From NCBI GenBank assembly GCA_016714225.1, contig JADJNS010000008.1, positions 186,001 to 250,000 of the forward strand: a DNA stretch of 64,000 nucleotides, read 5' to 3'. The position numbers were made by a program, and so were the translations under genes. The notes under the pieces are model-generated. The model did not search any database. It worked only from the letters and a program-made list of their open reading frames with translations, and had not been told where the DNA came from. Source of the DNA: Archangiaceae bacterium. GTDB taxonomy: Bacteria; Myxococcota; Myxococcia; Myxococcales; Myxococcaceae. Positions 42,575 through 51,217 of this stretch are shown in pieces (the first letter of the stretch is position 1; every line of letters starts with the position of its first letter).

Positions 42575-43285
42575 ATGGGAAGGCCACTGGAGGGCAGGGC
42601 GGCGCTGGTCACCGGAGCCGGTACGCGGGTGGGTCGGGCCATCGCCGAGACCCTGGGGCGGCTGGGGGCCGACGTGGCGGTGCACTACCTGACCTCGTCG
42701 AAGGGCGCCGACGAGGTGGTGGCGGCCCTCAAGGTCGACGGCAACAAGGCGGTGGCGCTGCAGGCCGACCTGAATGGGCCCCAGGTCGAGACGCTGATAC
42801 CCCGCGCGGTCGAGGCGGTGGGGCCGCTGTCGATTCTGGTGAACTCGGCGGGCATCATGGGCGAGCGCTACACGCCCGATGACCTGTGGCGGGTGAACGC
42901 GCGCACCCCGCTCTTGCTCACCGAGGCGTTCGCGGCGCTGGGCCGCGACGGCGACGTGGTGAACATCGTCGACATCGCCGGGCAGTGGAACCACTGGCGC
43001 GACGAGGCGGCCTACTGCATGTCGAAGGCGGCGGCGGCCGAGATGACCCGCTGCCTGGCGCTGCGGCTGGCCCCGCGGGTGCGGGTGAACGCGGTGGCGC
43101 CGGGCACCGTGCTGCCGCCCGAGAACCTGTCTACCGAACAGCTCGAGAAGATTCGCTCACGCATCCCCTTCGGGCGGTTCGGGTCTCCCCGCGATGTAGC
43201 CGAAGCGGTGGCGATGCTGCTCACCGGGCCTACCTTCATCACCGGGCAGATCGTGGCGGTCGATGGGGGGCGCTCCTTGGCGTGA
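42575..43285 (+). CDS. Short-chain dehydrogenase resembling pteridine reductase
   Basis: 236 residues from ATG 42575. Cofactor site TGAGTRVGRAIAE, with Arg suggesting NADPH. The active site is IVDIAGQWNHWRDEAAYCMSK: Asp occupies the position of the usual Ser, and YxxxK follows, the pattern known from PTR1/FolM pteridine reductases. NSAGIM and VNAVAPGTVLPP are normal SDR marks. Dihydropteridine or quinonoid pterin reduction is the best guess. It is divergent from moeB by 86 bp and next to an IscA-type gene; a link to pterin/molybdopterin chemistry is possible but inferred. Confidence 0.85.
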   Translation: MGRPLEGRAALVTGAGTRVGRAIAETLGRLGADVAVHYLTSSKGADEVVAALKVDGNKAVALQADLNGPQVETLIPRAVEAVGPLSILVNSAGIMGERYTPDDLWRVNARTPLLLTEAFAALGRDGDVVNIVDIAGQWNHWRDEAAYCMSKAAAAEMTRCLALRLAPRVRVNAVAPGTVLPPENLSTEQLEKIRSRIPFGRFGSPRDVAEAVAMLLTGPTFITGQIVAVDGGRSLA

Positions 43286-43301
43286 CGGTGGGGCGCGTTA
43301 T

Positions 43302-43703
43302 ATGAGTGAAGCCATGGAAAACGTCGCTGCCGCCGAAGTGCAGGCCCCGGTCGCCCCGGAAGAGAAGACCTCGAAGGTGCCGTTCGTGCTGACGCCCGCC
43401 GCACTGGCGCAGGTGAAGCAGGTGATGGCGGAGCAGAAGCTCGATGACCACCTGCTCACGGTGCGCGTGGTGCCGGCCGGCTGCAGCGGCCTGGGCTACG
43501 ACCTGAACCTGATGAAAGAGGCCAAGGCCGGCGACCAGATCTGGGAGCAGGACGGGGTGAAGATCTGCACCGACCCGGTGAGCGTGAAGTACCTCTCGGG
43601 CACCTCGGTCGACTACCTGGTGACCGACACGGCGTCGGGCTTCAAGTTCATCAACCCGCTGGCCAAGTCGTCGTGCGGCTGCGGGACGTCGTTCTCGGTC
43701 TGA
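43302..43703 (+). CDS. IscA/ErpA/HesB-type iron-sulfur carrier
   Basis: 133 residues from ATG 43302, 16 bases after the SDR stop; ATG 43314 is an alternative. The A-type carrier domain starts at about residue 24 (FVLTPAALAQVKQVMAEQ). The three cluster Cys residues are in AGCSGLGY and SCGCGTSF. The N-terminal 20 residues (AAEVQAPVAPEEKT) are an extra, flexible segment. A-type carriers deliver Fe-S clusters to apo-enzymes. The lipoprotein 16 bases downstream is likely co-transcribed. Confidence 0.94.
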   Translation: MSEAMENVAAAEVQAPVAPEEKTSKVPFVLTPAALAQVKQVMAEQKLDDHLLTVRVVPAGCSGLGYDLNLMKEAKAGDQIWEQDGVKICTDPVSVKYLSGTSVDYLVTDTASGFKFINPLAKSSCGCGTSFSV

Positions 43704-43718
43704 GCCAGAGGCTGCTCC

Positions 43719-44399
43719 GTGAGGGGGCTCTTGCTCGCCGTGCTGTTCGCCGGCTGTGCCACCACCCGATCAGATTCGGTCGGGGGCGGAGACAGCCGCA
43801 TCGATGATGGCCAGGCCGCCGACGCGCAGGCGGCCAGGGCCGAGAAGGAAGGGCGCTGCGGGCCCGACGCGAAGGGCGACGTGGTGCTGCTCGACGGGCG
43901 CACCGGCGGCCCGCTGACCTGCGCGCTGGTGACCGTCTCGATGATGCAAGACAGCTGTCCCTCGGCAGCCGAGTGCCCCAGTGAGGTGCTGTTTCAGGGG
44001 CGCACCAACCGGCGCGGGCAGTTCGCGGTGCCGCGGCCGTTCTCGCGGGTGCGGCTCGAGGCGGTGAGCGAGGGCTACGGCACCGGCTCACTCGGCGGCG
44101 CGTCGATGGCCAGCGGCAAGGTGGTCGAGGTCGAGATGCCGCCCGACGAGGGCTTCTGGCTGAAGATCGTCGATCAAGACGGCAACTACGTGCAGGACGT
44201 GGCCGTCAGCTTCAAGGCGGGAGACGAGGTGCTCGCGCAGCTGCGGTCGAACGTGCTGGCGAACGTGTTCTTCACCCAGCGCAACCCGTTCAGCGGAGCC
44301 GAGGTGGCGGTCGAGGCCGAGGGGTACCAGCGCGCGAAGATCTCGGGGCAGGGAGATCTCGGTGACGATGGGCACACGTTGACGCTGGTTCGGAAGTAA
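43719..44399 (+). CDS. Lipoprotein with carboxypeptidase-regulatory-like domain
   Basis: 226 residues from GTG 43719. Lipobox LFAGC (Cys13). One or two beta-sandwich domains of the transthyretin-like/CarboxypepD_reg type are suggested by LLDGRTGGPLTCALVTV, TNRRGQFAVPRPFSRVRLEAVSEGYG and IVDQDGNYVQDVAVSF. Two Cys (SCPSAAEC) may pair. It probably faces the periplasm or cell surface. It has no evident relation to the Fe-S carrier apart from position. Confidence 0.75.
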   Translation: MRGLLLAVLFAGCATTRSDSVGGGDSRIDDGQAADAQAARAEKEGRCGPDAKGDVVLLDGRTGGPLTCALVTVSMMQDSCPSAAECPSEVLFQGRTNRRGQFAVPRPFSRVRLEAVSEGYGTGSLGGASMASGKVVEVEMPPDEGFWLKIVDQDGNYVQDVAVSFKAGDEVLAQLRSNVLANVFFTQRNPFSGAEVAVEAEGYQRAKISGQGDLGDDGHTLTLVRK

Positions 44400-44564
44400 C
44401 CGCGCAGGGTGAGCTCGTCGAACCCTGCCGTCGCACCACGAAGGCTCAGGCGCAGATACTCCATCGTAGAAGAGCGCTCGCTCTGCTGCTTGACGCATGG
44501 AGTATGCGGCGCTGCGCGTTCCAGCTGTGACGGCACCCGTTCGACTTCGGCCTTCGGCCTCCGC
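44400..44564. repeat. Convergent intergenic region with three inverted repeats
   Basis: GCAGGG/CCCTGC at 44404-44428. CGCA-TACTCCAT (44451-44464) facing ATGGAGTA-TGCG (44497-44508), enclosing AGAGCG-CT-CGCTCT (44471-44484). Then GGCC-TTC-GGCC (44549-44559) inside a REP-like block 44535-44576 with TTCGACTTCGG and CTCAGGGTGACCGG, which runs into the last codons of the thioesterase gene. Confidence 0.55.
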
Positions 44565-45053
44565 TCAGGGTGACCGGTTCAGCAGCTCGAGCCAGCTCTG
44601 GCCCATGCCCTTGCGGGCGAGTCGCTCGTTGCGGCGAGAGACGGCTTCGCTGGCGGCGTTCTTTTCGGCTTCGGTCTCGAGCTCGAGCGGGGGCACTTTC
44701 AGGCGGGTGCCTTCGGCGTCGAGGGCCACGAAGGTGAGCAGGGCGCTGCAGGTGAGGGTGCGAATGCCGGTGCGCGGGTCTTCGGCGTGCACGGTGCAGC
44801 CCACCTCGAGCGAGGTGTTGAAGGCGGCGATGACGCGCGCGCGCACGGTCACCGAGTAGCCGACCTTGATGGGCTGGTGGAAATGCAGATCGTCCATCGA
44901 GGCGGTGACCACGGTCTGCCGGCAGTGGCGCTGCGCGGCGATGGCGGCGCACATGTCGATCCACCCGACGACGCTGCCGCCGAAGGCCGCGCCCAGGGCG
45001 TTGGCCTCGCCGGGCAACAGCAGCCGCGCCATCTCGACGACCTGCGGCTTCAT
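44565..45053 (-). CDS. Hotdog-fold acyl-CoA thioesterase (YciA-like)
   Basis: 162 residues. Hotdog domain with LLLPGEANALGAAFGGSVVGWID, where the Asn and the helix resemble the YciA active region, then TASMDDLHFHQPIKVG and LTCSALLTFVALD. The family hydrolyses short- to long-chain acyl-CoA. The C-terminal tail of 40 residues is charged and helical. The final codons (NRSP, stop) lie in a REP-like sequence. ATGA overlap with the upstream kinase gene. Confidence 0.9.
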   Translation of the reverse strand: MKPQVVEMARLLLPGEANALGAAFGGSVVGWIDMCAAIAAQRHCRQTVVTASMDDLHFHQPIKVGYSVTVRARVIAAFNTSLEVGCTVHAEDPRTGIRTLTCSALLTFVALDAEGTRLKVPPLELETEAEKNAASEAVSRRNERLARKGMGQSWLELLNRSP

Positions 45054-45718
45054 CGCGCGAAGAAGTCAGAGACCTTGTCGAGAAAGTGCTCGCGCCCGAC
45101 GCCGTCGCGAATGTCGAGCTCGGTCACGTCGACGGTGAGGGTCTCGATGCCGTACTTGTTCGAGAGCACCATCGGGAAGGTGCCGTAGTAGCCGTTCAAG
45201 CCCCTCAAGAAGGTCGACTGAATGCCCTTCTCTTCGTCGCGGCCGCGGCTGCGAATGCGCTTGAGCAGCACGTCGACCTTCGGCACGTCGAAGCAGATCA
45301 CCTTGTCGGGGTGCGCGATCTCTTTCGAGAGGCGCTTGAAGTAATCGAAGTACAGGTCGAGCTCGGCGTCGGTCATGTTGCCGAGGCCGTGCAGGTACTT
45401 GGCGAAGATCTCGGGGTCTTCGTGGAGCGTGCGATCTTGAATGCACGACTTCGAGACGCTGCGAATCAGCTCGTGGTGCTCGACGCGCTTGATGAGGAAC
45501 TCGAGCTGGAGCGTGAAGCTCCAGCGGCGCATGTCGGTGTAGTAGTGCTTGAGGAACCGGTTGTCGATCACCGGCTCGTCGAAGAGCTCGAAGCCGAACT
45601 TCTGGCTGATCATCTTGGCGGCGGTCGTCTTGCCCGCGCCGATGTTGCCGGCCATCGCGACGAACAGCTTGCGCGCCGGAGCCTTGCCGTTGCGCTTCGG
45701 CCTGGCGGCCTTCTTCAC
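45050..45718 (-). CDS. Deoxynucleoside kinase (dNK family)
   Basis: 222 residues from GTG 45718, overlapping the tdh stop by GTGA. P-loop GNIGAGKTT near residue 24-32 after a basic N-terminal extension (KKAARPKRNGKAPARK). LFDEPVIDNRFLKHYY holds the substrate Glu, DRTLHEDPEIFA is the DR(S/T) motif, and RIRSRGRDEE is the Arg-rich lid. It phosphorylates deoxyadenosine/deoxyguanosine or related nucleosides for dNTP salvage. The N-terminal basic stretch is unusual. Confidence 0.92.
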   Translation of the reverse strand: MKKAARPKRNGKAPARKLFVAMAGNIGAGKTTAAKMISQKFGFELFDEPVIDNRFLKHYYTDMRRWSFTLQLEFLIKRVEHHELIRSVSKSCIQDRTLHEDPEIFAKYLHGLGNMTDAELDLYFDYFKRLSKEIAHPDKVICFDVPKVDVLLKRIRSRGRDEEKGIQSTFLRGLNGYYGTFPMVLSNKYGIETLTVDVTELDIRDGVGREHFLDKVSDFFAR

Positions 45719-46743
45719 GCCGCCCAATCGAGCACCACTTTCCCCGAGGCGCCGGTGCGCATGGTCTCGAACGCCTTCTGGAAGTCGGCGATGGGGAACC
45801 GGTGCGTGACCACGGGCGAGATGTCGAGCCCGCTCTGCAGCATCGCGGTCATCTTGTACCAGGTCTCGAACATCTCCCGGCCGTAGACGCCCTTGAGCAC
45901 CAGGCCCTTGAAGATGACCTGGTTCCAGTCGATGGAGACGTCGCTGGGGGGGATGCCGAGAATCGCCACGCGCCCGCCGTGGTTCATCGCCTTCAGCATG
46001 GTGCGCAGCGCCTCGCCGTTGCCCGACATCTCGAGGCCCACGTCGAAGCCCTCGGTCATGCCGAGCGACTTCATGGTGTCTTCGAGGGAGGCGCTCTTCA
46101 CGTTGATGGCGCGGGTGGCGCCGAGCTTCTTGGCGAGCTCGAGCCGGTAGTCGTTGACGTCGGTGACCACCACGTGGCGCGCGCCCACGTGCTTGCAGAT
46201 CGCCGCGGCCATCACCCCGATCGGGCCGGCGCCGGTGATGAGCACGTCTTCGCCGACCAGGTCGAACGAGAGCGCGGTGTGCACCGCGTTGCCGAGCGGG
46301 TCGAAGAACGAGGCGATCTCGTCGGAGATGGTGTCGGGCAGGCGGAAGACGTTCACCGCGGGAATCGACACGAACTCGGCGAACGAGCCGGCGCGGTGCA
46401 CGCCGATGCCGACCGTGTTGCGGCAGAGGTGGCGCTTGCCGGCGCGGCAGTTGCGACAGTGGCCGCAGGTGAGGTGGCCCTCGCCGCTCACCCGCTCGCC
46501 GACCTTGAAGCCGGTGACCGCGCTGCCGACCCTGGCGATCTCGCCCATGAACTCGTGGCCGATGGCCATCGGCACGGGAATGGTCTTCTGGCTCCACTCG
46601 TCCCAGTTGTAGATGTGAATGTCGGTGCCGCAGATGGCCGACTTCTTCACCTTGATGAGCACGTCGTTGGGGCCCAGCTCGGGCACCGGCACCTCTTGCA
46701 TCCACAGGCCGGGCTTCTTCTCTGCTTTGACGAGCGCCTTCAT
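45715..46743 (-). CDS. tdh: L-threonine 3-dehydrogenase
   Basis: 342 residues, the normal length. Zinc medium-chain dehydrogenase: CGTDIHIYNWDEW near residue 38-50 is specific for threonine dehydrogenases, GHEF holds the catalytic zinc His/Glu, and CGHCRNCRAGKRHLC binds structural zinc. GAGPIGVMAAAICKHVGA binds NAD+. It oxidises threonine to 2-amino-3-ketobutyrate. It follows kbl by two bases on the same strand. Confidence 0.98.
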   Translation of the reverse strand: MKALVKAEKKPGLWMQEVPVPELGPNDVLIKVKKSAICGTDIHIYNWDEWSQKTIPVPMAIGHEFMGEIARVGSAVTGFKVGERVSGEGHLTCGHCRNCRAGKRHLCRNTVGIGVHRAGSFAEFVSIPAVNVFRLPDTISDEIASFFDPLGNAVHTALSFDLVGEDVLITGAGPIGVMAAAICKHVGARHVVVTDVNDYRLELAKKLGATRAINVKSASLEDTMKSLGMTEGFDVGLEMSGNGEALRTMLKAMNHGGRVAILGIPPSDVSIDWNQVIFKGLVLKGVYGREMFETWYKMTAMLQSGLDISPVVTHRFPIADFQKAFETMRTGASGKVVLDWAA

Positions 46744-46745
46744 GT

Positions 46746-47936
46746 TCAGATCACTCCGAGCTGTTTACCGACCTTGGTGAACGCCGCGATGCACTGGTCG
46801 AGGTGCTGCTTCTCGTGCGCGGCCGACATCTGGGTGCGAATGCGTGCCTGGTCTTTCGGCACCACCGGGAAAGAGAAGCCGATCACGTAGATGCCCTCGG
46901 CCAGCATGCCCTCGGCGAACTTGGAGGCGAGCTTCGCGTCGCCCAGCATCACCGGAATGATGGGGTGCCCCGCGCCCGCCAGCTTGAAGCCGGCCTTGCT
47001 CATCTCGGCGCGGAAGTAGGCGCTGTTCTCGCGCAGCTTCGCGCGCGGAGCGTCGCTCTTCTCGAGCAGGTCGAGGCAGGCGAGGGTGGTGTGCGCGATC
47101 GCCGGCATCAGGGTGTTCGAGAACAGGTACGGGCGCGCGCGCTGCCGCAGCAGGTCGACCACCGGCTTCTTCGCCGCGACGTAGCCGCCGCTGGCGCCGC
47201 CGAGCGCCTTGCCCAGGGTGCCGGTGATGATGTCGATCTTGCCGAGCACGCCGTTGAGCTCGTGGCTGCCCTTGCCCTTCTCGCCGGTGAAGCCCACCGC
47301 GTGCGAGTCGTCGACCATCACCTGCGCGCCATACTTCTCGGCCAGCTCGACGATGCCCTTCAGGTTGGCGATCACTCCGTCCATCGAGAAGACGCCGTCG
47401 GTGGCGATCAGCTTGAAGCGCGCCTTCGAGGCCTCTTTGAGCTTCGCCTCGAGGTCGTTGAGATCATTGTTGGCGTAGCGAAAGCGCTGCGCCTTGCTGA
47501 GCCGAATGCCGTCGATGATCGACGCGTGGTTGAGCGAGTCGGAGATGACCGCGTCTTCTTCGCCCAGCACGATCTCGAACAGGCCGCCGTTCGCGTCCCA
47601 GCACGACGAGAAGAGAATGGTGTCTTCGGTGCCGAGGAACTTCGCCAGCCGCGCCTCGAGCTCTTTGTGCACGTCTTGGGTGCCGCAGATGAAGCGCACC
47701 GACGACATGCCGTAGCCGTGCGCGTCGAGGCCCGCCTTGGCGGCGGCGATCAGCTCGGGCGAGTCGGAGAGGCCCAGGTAGTTGTTCGCGCAGAAGTTGA
47801 GCACCTCTTTGCCGCCACCCTGGACCCTGATGGCAGGCCGCTGGTGCGAGGTGATGACGCGCTCGGTTTTGTACAGCCCCTGCTCGCGAATCGAGGCGAG
47901 CTGACCTTCGAGATGCTCGTAGAACTTCGTGCCCAT
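46746..47936 (-). CDS. kbl: Glycine C-acetyltransferase (2-amino-3-ketobutyrate CoA ligase)
   Basis: 396 residues, full length. A PLP-dependent alpha-oxoamine synthase with FCANNYLGLSDSPELI, DDSHAVGFTGEKGKGSHE and the PLP Lys in TGTLGKALGGASGG. It splits 2-amino-3-ketobutyrate with CoA to glycine and acetyl-CoA. kbl-tdh is the standard threonine catabolic pair. It lies 46 bp downstream of lipoprotein B, so it may be read from the caspase operon or from its own promoter. Confidence 0.98.
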   Translation of the reverse strand: MGTKFYEHLEGQLASIREQGLYKTERVITSHQRPAIRVQGGGKEVLNFCANNYLGLSDSPELIAAAKAGLDAHGYGMSSVRFICGTQDVHKELEARLAKFLGTEDTILFSSCWDANGGLFEIVLGEEDAVISDSLNHASIIDGIRLSKAQRFRYANNDLNDLEAKLKEASKARFKLIATDGVFSMDGVIANLKGIVELAEKYGAQVMVDDSHAVGFTGEKGKGSHELNGVLGKIDIITGTLGKALGGASGGYVAAKKPVVDLLRQRARPYLFSNTLMPAIAHTTLACLDLLEKSDAPRAKLRENSAYFRAEMSKAGFKLAGAGHPIIPVMLGDAKLASKFAEGMLAEGIYVIGFSFPVVPKDQARIRTQMSAAHEKQHLDQCIAAFTKVGKQLGVI

Positions 47937-47982
47937 GCGGGGGCTTCAGCTAGCACAGCGCCCGCGCGACGTGCAGGAGTTG

Positions 47983-48894
47983 CTACGGCACCGCCTTCAG
48001 CTCGACCGGCGCGGCGTAGGCGCAGTCGGCCGCGTTGCCGATCTCGAACGGGCCCGCGTCGCTGTAGCCCTTGGCGTACACGACGATGTGGCCCTGATCC
48101 CAGCACTCGATGCCGGTGGCCGTGGCGTACTTGCCTTCGAGCACGACGAGGTCGGCGCGGCCTGCCGTCGTCGCCGTCCACCCCGCGGCGTAGCTGACCT
48201 TGCTCGCGTCGGTGTTCGCTGGGTTTACCGCTACCCACGCCAGCGCGGCCGACTTGTCGGAGTGGCCGTTGAACGCGAGGCCGACCGTCACCGCAGCGCC
48301 GTAGGTGAGGTCGAGCTCGACGATGACCGGGTCGGTATCGGTCGAATAGCGAAAGTCGGCGCGGTCGGCTCCGTTCGGGTCGCCCTCGTGAAGGTTGTCG
48401 CGGTCGGCCTTTCCGTCGAGAAAGAACGTGCCCTGGCCCTCGCGAAGGCTCTTGGTCGGCTTGTAGGTGCCGCCCGCGAGCGTGAAGAACTCCCCATTGC
48501 GCGGGCGCATCTTGATCGCCCAGCTGTACTGCGCGCCGGCCTGCTCGCGATGGATCTCGACCTGCACGTCGAAGCCTTTGTGCTTGTCGTCGGGGTAGGG
48601 CCCCCAGATGCGCGCGTCCTCTTGCCGGGTGGTGGGCGGAAACTGTCGAATCGCGTCGAGGCCGTTGAGCACCAGGTCGAGAAACGCGTTGAAGTCGTCG
48701 CTGGTCTTCTTCAGATCATCGTAGGTCTTCGACGGGTCGCCGACCGACAGCCCCTGCGACGCGGTGTTGCCGGTGCCGTCGAGCTTCGACTTGAGGGTGT
48801 CTTTCTGCGGCAGCGCGTAGAGGTACTCGAGGTCTTCGTTCGACCAGGAGCCGCAGGCGGTGAGGACGAGCAGTGCAGCGATCGCGATTCTCAT
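47983..48894 (-). CDS. Lipoprotein B of the caspase operon
   Basis: 303 residues from ATG 48894, overlapping the caspase stop by ATGA; the open frame upstream of it is antisense to nothing useful and lacks signal features. Lipobox VLTAC (Cys14). It shares a run of landmarks in order with lipoprotein A: YALPQKDTLK, a TGNTASQ-like segment, FPPTT, WGPY, a GxGTFFLDxDKA-like strand, YSTDTD and ATGIECWD, then a closing Cys pair. Most of the mature protein is beta-rich. The function is unknown. It is the fifth gene of the sigma/anti-sigma/caspase unit. Confidence 0.85.
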   Translation of the reverse strand: MRIAIAALLVLTACGSWSNEDLEYLYALPQKDTLKSKLDGTGNTASQGLSVGDPSKTYDDLKKTSDDFNAFLDLVLNGLDAIRQFPPTTRQEDARIWGPYPDDKHKGFDVQVEIHREQAGAQYSWAIKMRPRNGEFFTLAGGTYKPTKSLREGQGTFFLDGKADRDNLHEGDPNGADRADFRYSTDTDPVIVELDLTYGAAVTVGLAFNGHSDKSAALAWVAVNPANTDASKVSYAAGWTATTAGRADLVVLEGKYATATGIECWDQGHIVVYAKGYSDAGPFEIGNAADCAYAAPVELKAVP

Positions 48895-50480
48895 AAGCCG
48901 AACTCGTAGTTGATGAGGCCGGTCAGCTCGGCGCTGCCCAGGCTTCGGGTGTGATCGACGTTGTAGAGCAGGTAGTTGAGCCGGCCGCGCGCGACGAAGC
49001 TCCAGCGCTTGCCGATGCGAATCTTCATGCCCAGCACCACGCCGGGCACGAACGTCTGGTACCCCTGCGCGGGCAGGTTCGAGTCGGGGAACTCGCGGTT
49101 CAAGATGTTGATGGCGAGGCGCACGCCGACGAACGGCACCCACCAGCCCTCGGGCCACTCGCAGATGCCCGACAGCCCCAAGACCAGCGCCGAGTACTTG
49201 TAGGCGATCTGATCGGCGCCGCCGATCAGCAGGTGGCCGTTGGTGAAGCCGAATGCGCCATCGATGCCGAACGACCAGCCCCGGCCGAACGCGTTGTGCA
49301 CCATGAAGTCGAGGCCGAACGTCGGCGCGCTGGGAAAGTACCCGCCCGCCTCGAGCGGCTTGTCGAAGACGATGTTGTAGCCGCCGGTGACGCCCAGCCC
49401 GATGTGCCGGGTGTAGGTCATGGTCTGATAGGCGCCCTTCACCGGGTCGTCGCTGAAGTCGGCGCTGTGCATGTCGCGATCGCTGAGCACGCGCACCTCG
49501 CCCGCGGCGACGCTGATTTCACCGATGCGCAGGTGGTCGGCGAGGCGCCGCTTCACCCAGTACCTGCCCGGGGCCAGCGCGACCAGCCGCTCGACGCCGT
49601 CTTGCTTGGCGATCTCGGCGACCACGAAGCCGCGCATGTCGACCAGGAACCAGGCCCCTGCCGGCGCCGCCGCGGGCAGCAGCACGCCCTCTTTGCGCAC
49701 GATGACGTCGGTGAGCACCAGGTCGCCGTTGCCGGCGAGGTCGAACGAGAAGGTGGGGTGCTGCGGGCCGGCCGCGCTGTCGGCGGTGTCGGCCACCGTG
49801 CGCTCGTAGGCATACGCGTACGCCTCGGAGAGCGACACCCGCCCGTCGCCGCTCTTGTCGGCGTCGCCCAAGAGCCCCGAGGCCAGGTGGTGCGAGAAGT
49901 ACGAGCCGCCGATCGAGTCGCTCTCTTGCGAGTCTTCGTCAGAGGCGCTCGAGGTGAGAATCACCAGGCCCTTCGCGGCCCGCTGCGCGTCGGCCTCGAC
50001 CTCGAACGCGGGCGCGCGGCGCATGCCCTTGGTGCGGGTGATCGACCCCGAGCGGCAGGCGTCGAAGACCGCGAGGCGAAAGTCGGCGGGCGCCTGGGCG
50101 AGGCGGGCCTTGAGCTGCTCGAGCGGCAGCTGCGTGCCGCCCATGCGCAGCGCGCCATCTTTGGCGTGGCCCGAGTAGTAGAAGAAGAGCGCGGTGCGGT
50201 CGCCGCGCGCGCGCGCGGCGGTGGCGCGCTTCTCGACCTCGCCCAGCGACTCGAGCAGCGAGCCGGCTGAGTCGTCGAGCAGCAAAAAGGCGTCTTCTTT
50301 CTTCACGCCGCCCAGCCGCAGCAAGATGTCGGAGAGCTTCTTGGCGTCGTCGCGGGCGTAGAGCAGGTCGCGGGTGCCTTCGCCGCCGCTGTCGTTGCCG
50401 ACGATGATGGCGAAGCGCCGGGTGGGGCCCTCGGCCAGGGCAGACGTGGCCACCAGCAGGGTGAGGGCGAGCGCTTTCAC
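48891..50480 (-). CDS. Secreted caspase-family protease fused to a predicted outer-membrane beta-barrel
   Basis: 529 residues from GTG 50480, overlapping the anti-sigma stop by GTGA. Signal peptide 1-17. Residues 22-250 are a C14-type caspase domain with catalytic His105 (YYSGHAKDG) and Cys142 (DACRSGS). An EF-hand-like loop DKSGDGRVSLSE (208-219) is followed by AYAYAYERT. About 265-345 is a beta-rich PEGA-like segment. About 355-529 looks like eight or so transmembrane strands of an outer-membrane protein, ending in INYEFGL. The caspase would then be displayed in the periplasm or at the surface. It is regulated with the sigma/anti-sigma pair. The fusion to a barrel is inferred from strand pattern and the aromatic end. 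Confidence 0.85.
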   Translation of the reverse strand: MKALALTLLVATSALAEGPTRRFAIIVGNDSGGEGTRDLLYARDDAKKLSDILLRLGGVKKEDAFLLLDDSAGSLLESLGEVEKRATAARARGDRTALFFYYSGHAKDGALRMGGTQLPLEQLKARLAQAPADFRLAVFDACRSGSITRTKGMRRAPAFEVEADAQRAAKGLVILTSSASDEDSQESDSIGGSYFSHHLASGLLGDADKSGDGRVSLSEAYAYAYERTVADTADSAAGPQHPTFSFDLAGNGDLVLTDVIVRKEGVLLPAAAPAGAWFLVDMRGFVVAEIAKQDGVERLVALAPGRYWVKRRLADHLRIGEISVAAGEVRVLSDRDMHSADFSDDPVKGAYQTMTYTRHIGLGVTGGYNIVFDKPLEAGGYFPSAPTFGLDFMVHNAFGRGWSFGIDGAFGFTNGHLLIGGADQIAYKYSALVLGLSGICEWPEGWWVPFVGVRLAINILNREFPDSNLPAQGYQTFVPGVVLGMKIRIGKRWSFVARGRLNYLLYNVDHTRSLGSAELTGLINYEFGL

Positions 50481-51217
50481 GGCTTCATGAACGTGTAGTG
50501 GAGCTGCTCGCCGGAGACGTCGAGGCGGCCGAGCTGGGTGAGGTTGCCGCGCGCCTCGTCGTACCGCGCGCGCAGCGCCCGCCGCACGTCTTCGACCGAG
50601 AACGGCTCGTTGTTCAGCACCACCACCACGTGCTCGAAGCCGTGGCCGGTGAACTCGAACGAGTCGGGCAGGTGGCCCTTGCCGAGCACCGGCAGGCTCT
50701 GACCCGACTCGGGGTACGAGGCGACCTCGCCGGCCTCGTCGACGCTCACCGCCACCAGGTAGCGCGTGGCCTGGGCCGAGAAGGTGATCTCGACCCGCTC
50801 GCCGCTGGAGAGCGGCTCGGACACGTTGGGCTGCGCCTTGCGGGTCGAGCCCGACGCGCCGCCGATGTGCAGCTCGATGGCGTCGGTGCCCTTGATGCCG
50901 TTGGGGTGGCGGCCGTCGCGCAGCAGCAGCGGCGCCGCGGCGACCACCAACAGGCCGGCGGCGATGGCCACCGCGTAGCCCAGCCAGGCGCGGCGGGGCG
51001 GCGGGGCGGCGACGTGGCGCGGGGTGCGGTTGGCGCGCTCGACGCCGGCGGCGAAGCGCTCGAAGGGAATCGCGGCCTCGAACCTGCGCTGCTCGTCTTC
51101 GATGGCGCGCAGCTTCGCCTTGCACTCGTCGCAGGCGTCGCTGTGCGCCTTCAGCTCGGCGCCGACGTCTTCGCCGGCGAACAGCTTTCGCAGCGACAGC
51201 TCGGTGGCGTGGCTCAC
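50477..51217 (-). CDS. ZAS-type transmembrane anti-sigma factor
   Basis: 246 residues from GTG 51217, overlapping the sigma stop by GTGA. The N-terminal zinc anti-sigma motif is His25-x3-Cys29-x2-Cys32. One membrane helix at about 77-99. The 145-residue periplasmic domain resembles the DUF4384 type (ISFSAQATRYLVAVSVDEAGEVASYPE-like strand pattern, then a helix), which often accompanies caspase-like proteins. It would hold the ECF sigma factor until an envelope signal arrives. It sits between sigma and caspase genes, coupled at both ends. Confidence 0.9.
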   Translation of the reverse strand: MSHATELSLRKLFAGEDVGAELKAHSDACDECKAKLRAIEDEQRRFEAAIPFERFAAGVERANRTPRHVAAPPPRRAWLGYAVAIAAGLLVVAAAPLLLRDGRHPNGIKGTDAIELHIGGASGSTRKAQPNVSEPLSSGERVEITFSAQATRYLVAVSVDEAGEVASYPESGQSLPVLGKGHLPDSFEFTGHGFEHVVVVLNNEPFSVEDVRRALRARYDEARGNLTQLGRLDVSGEQLHYTFMKP

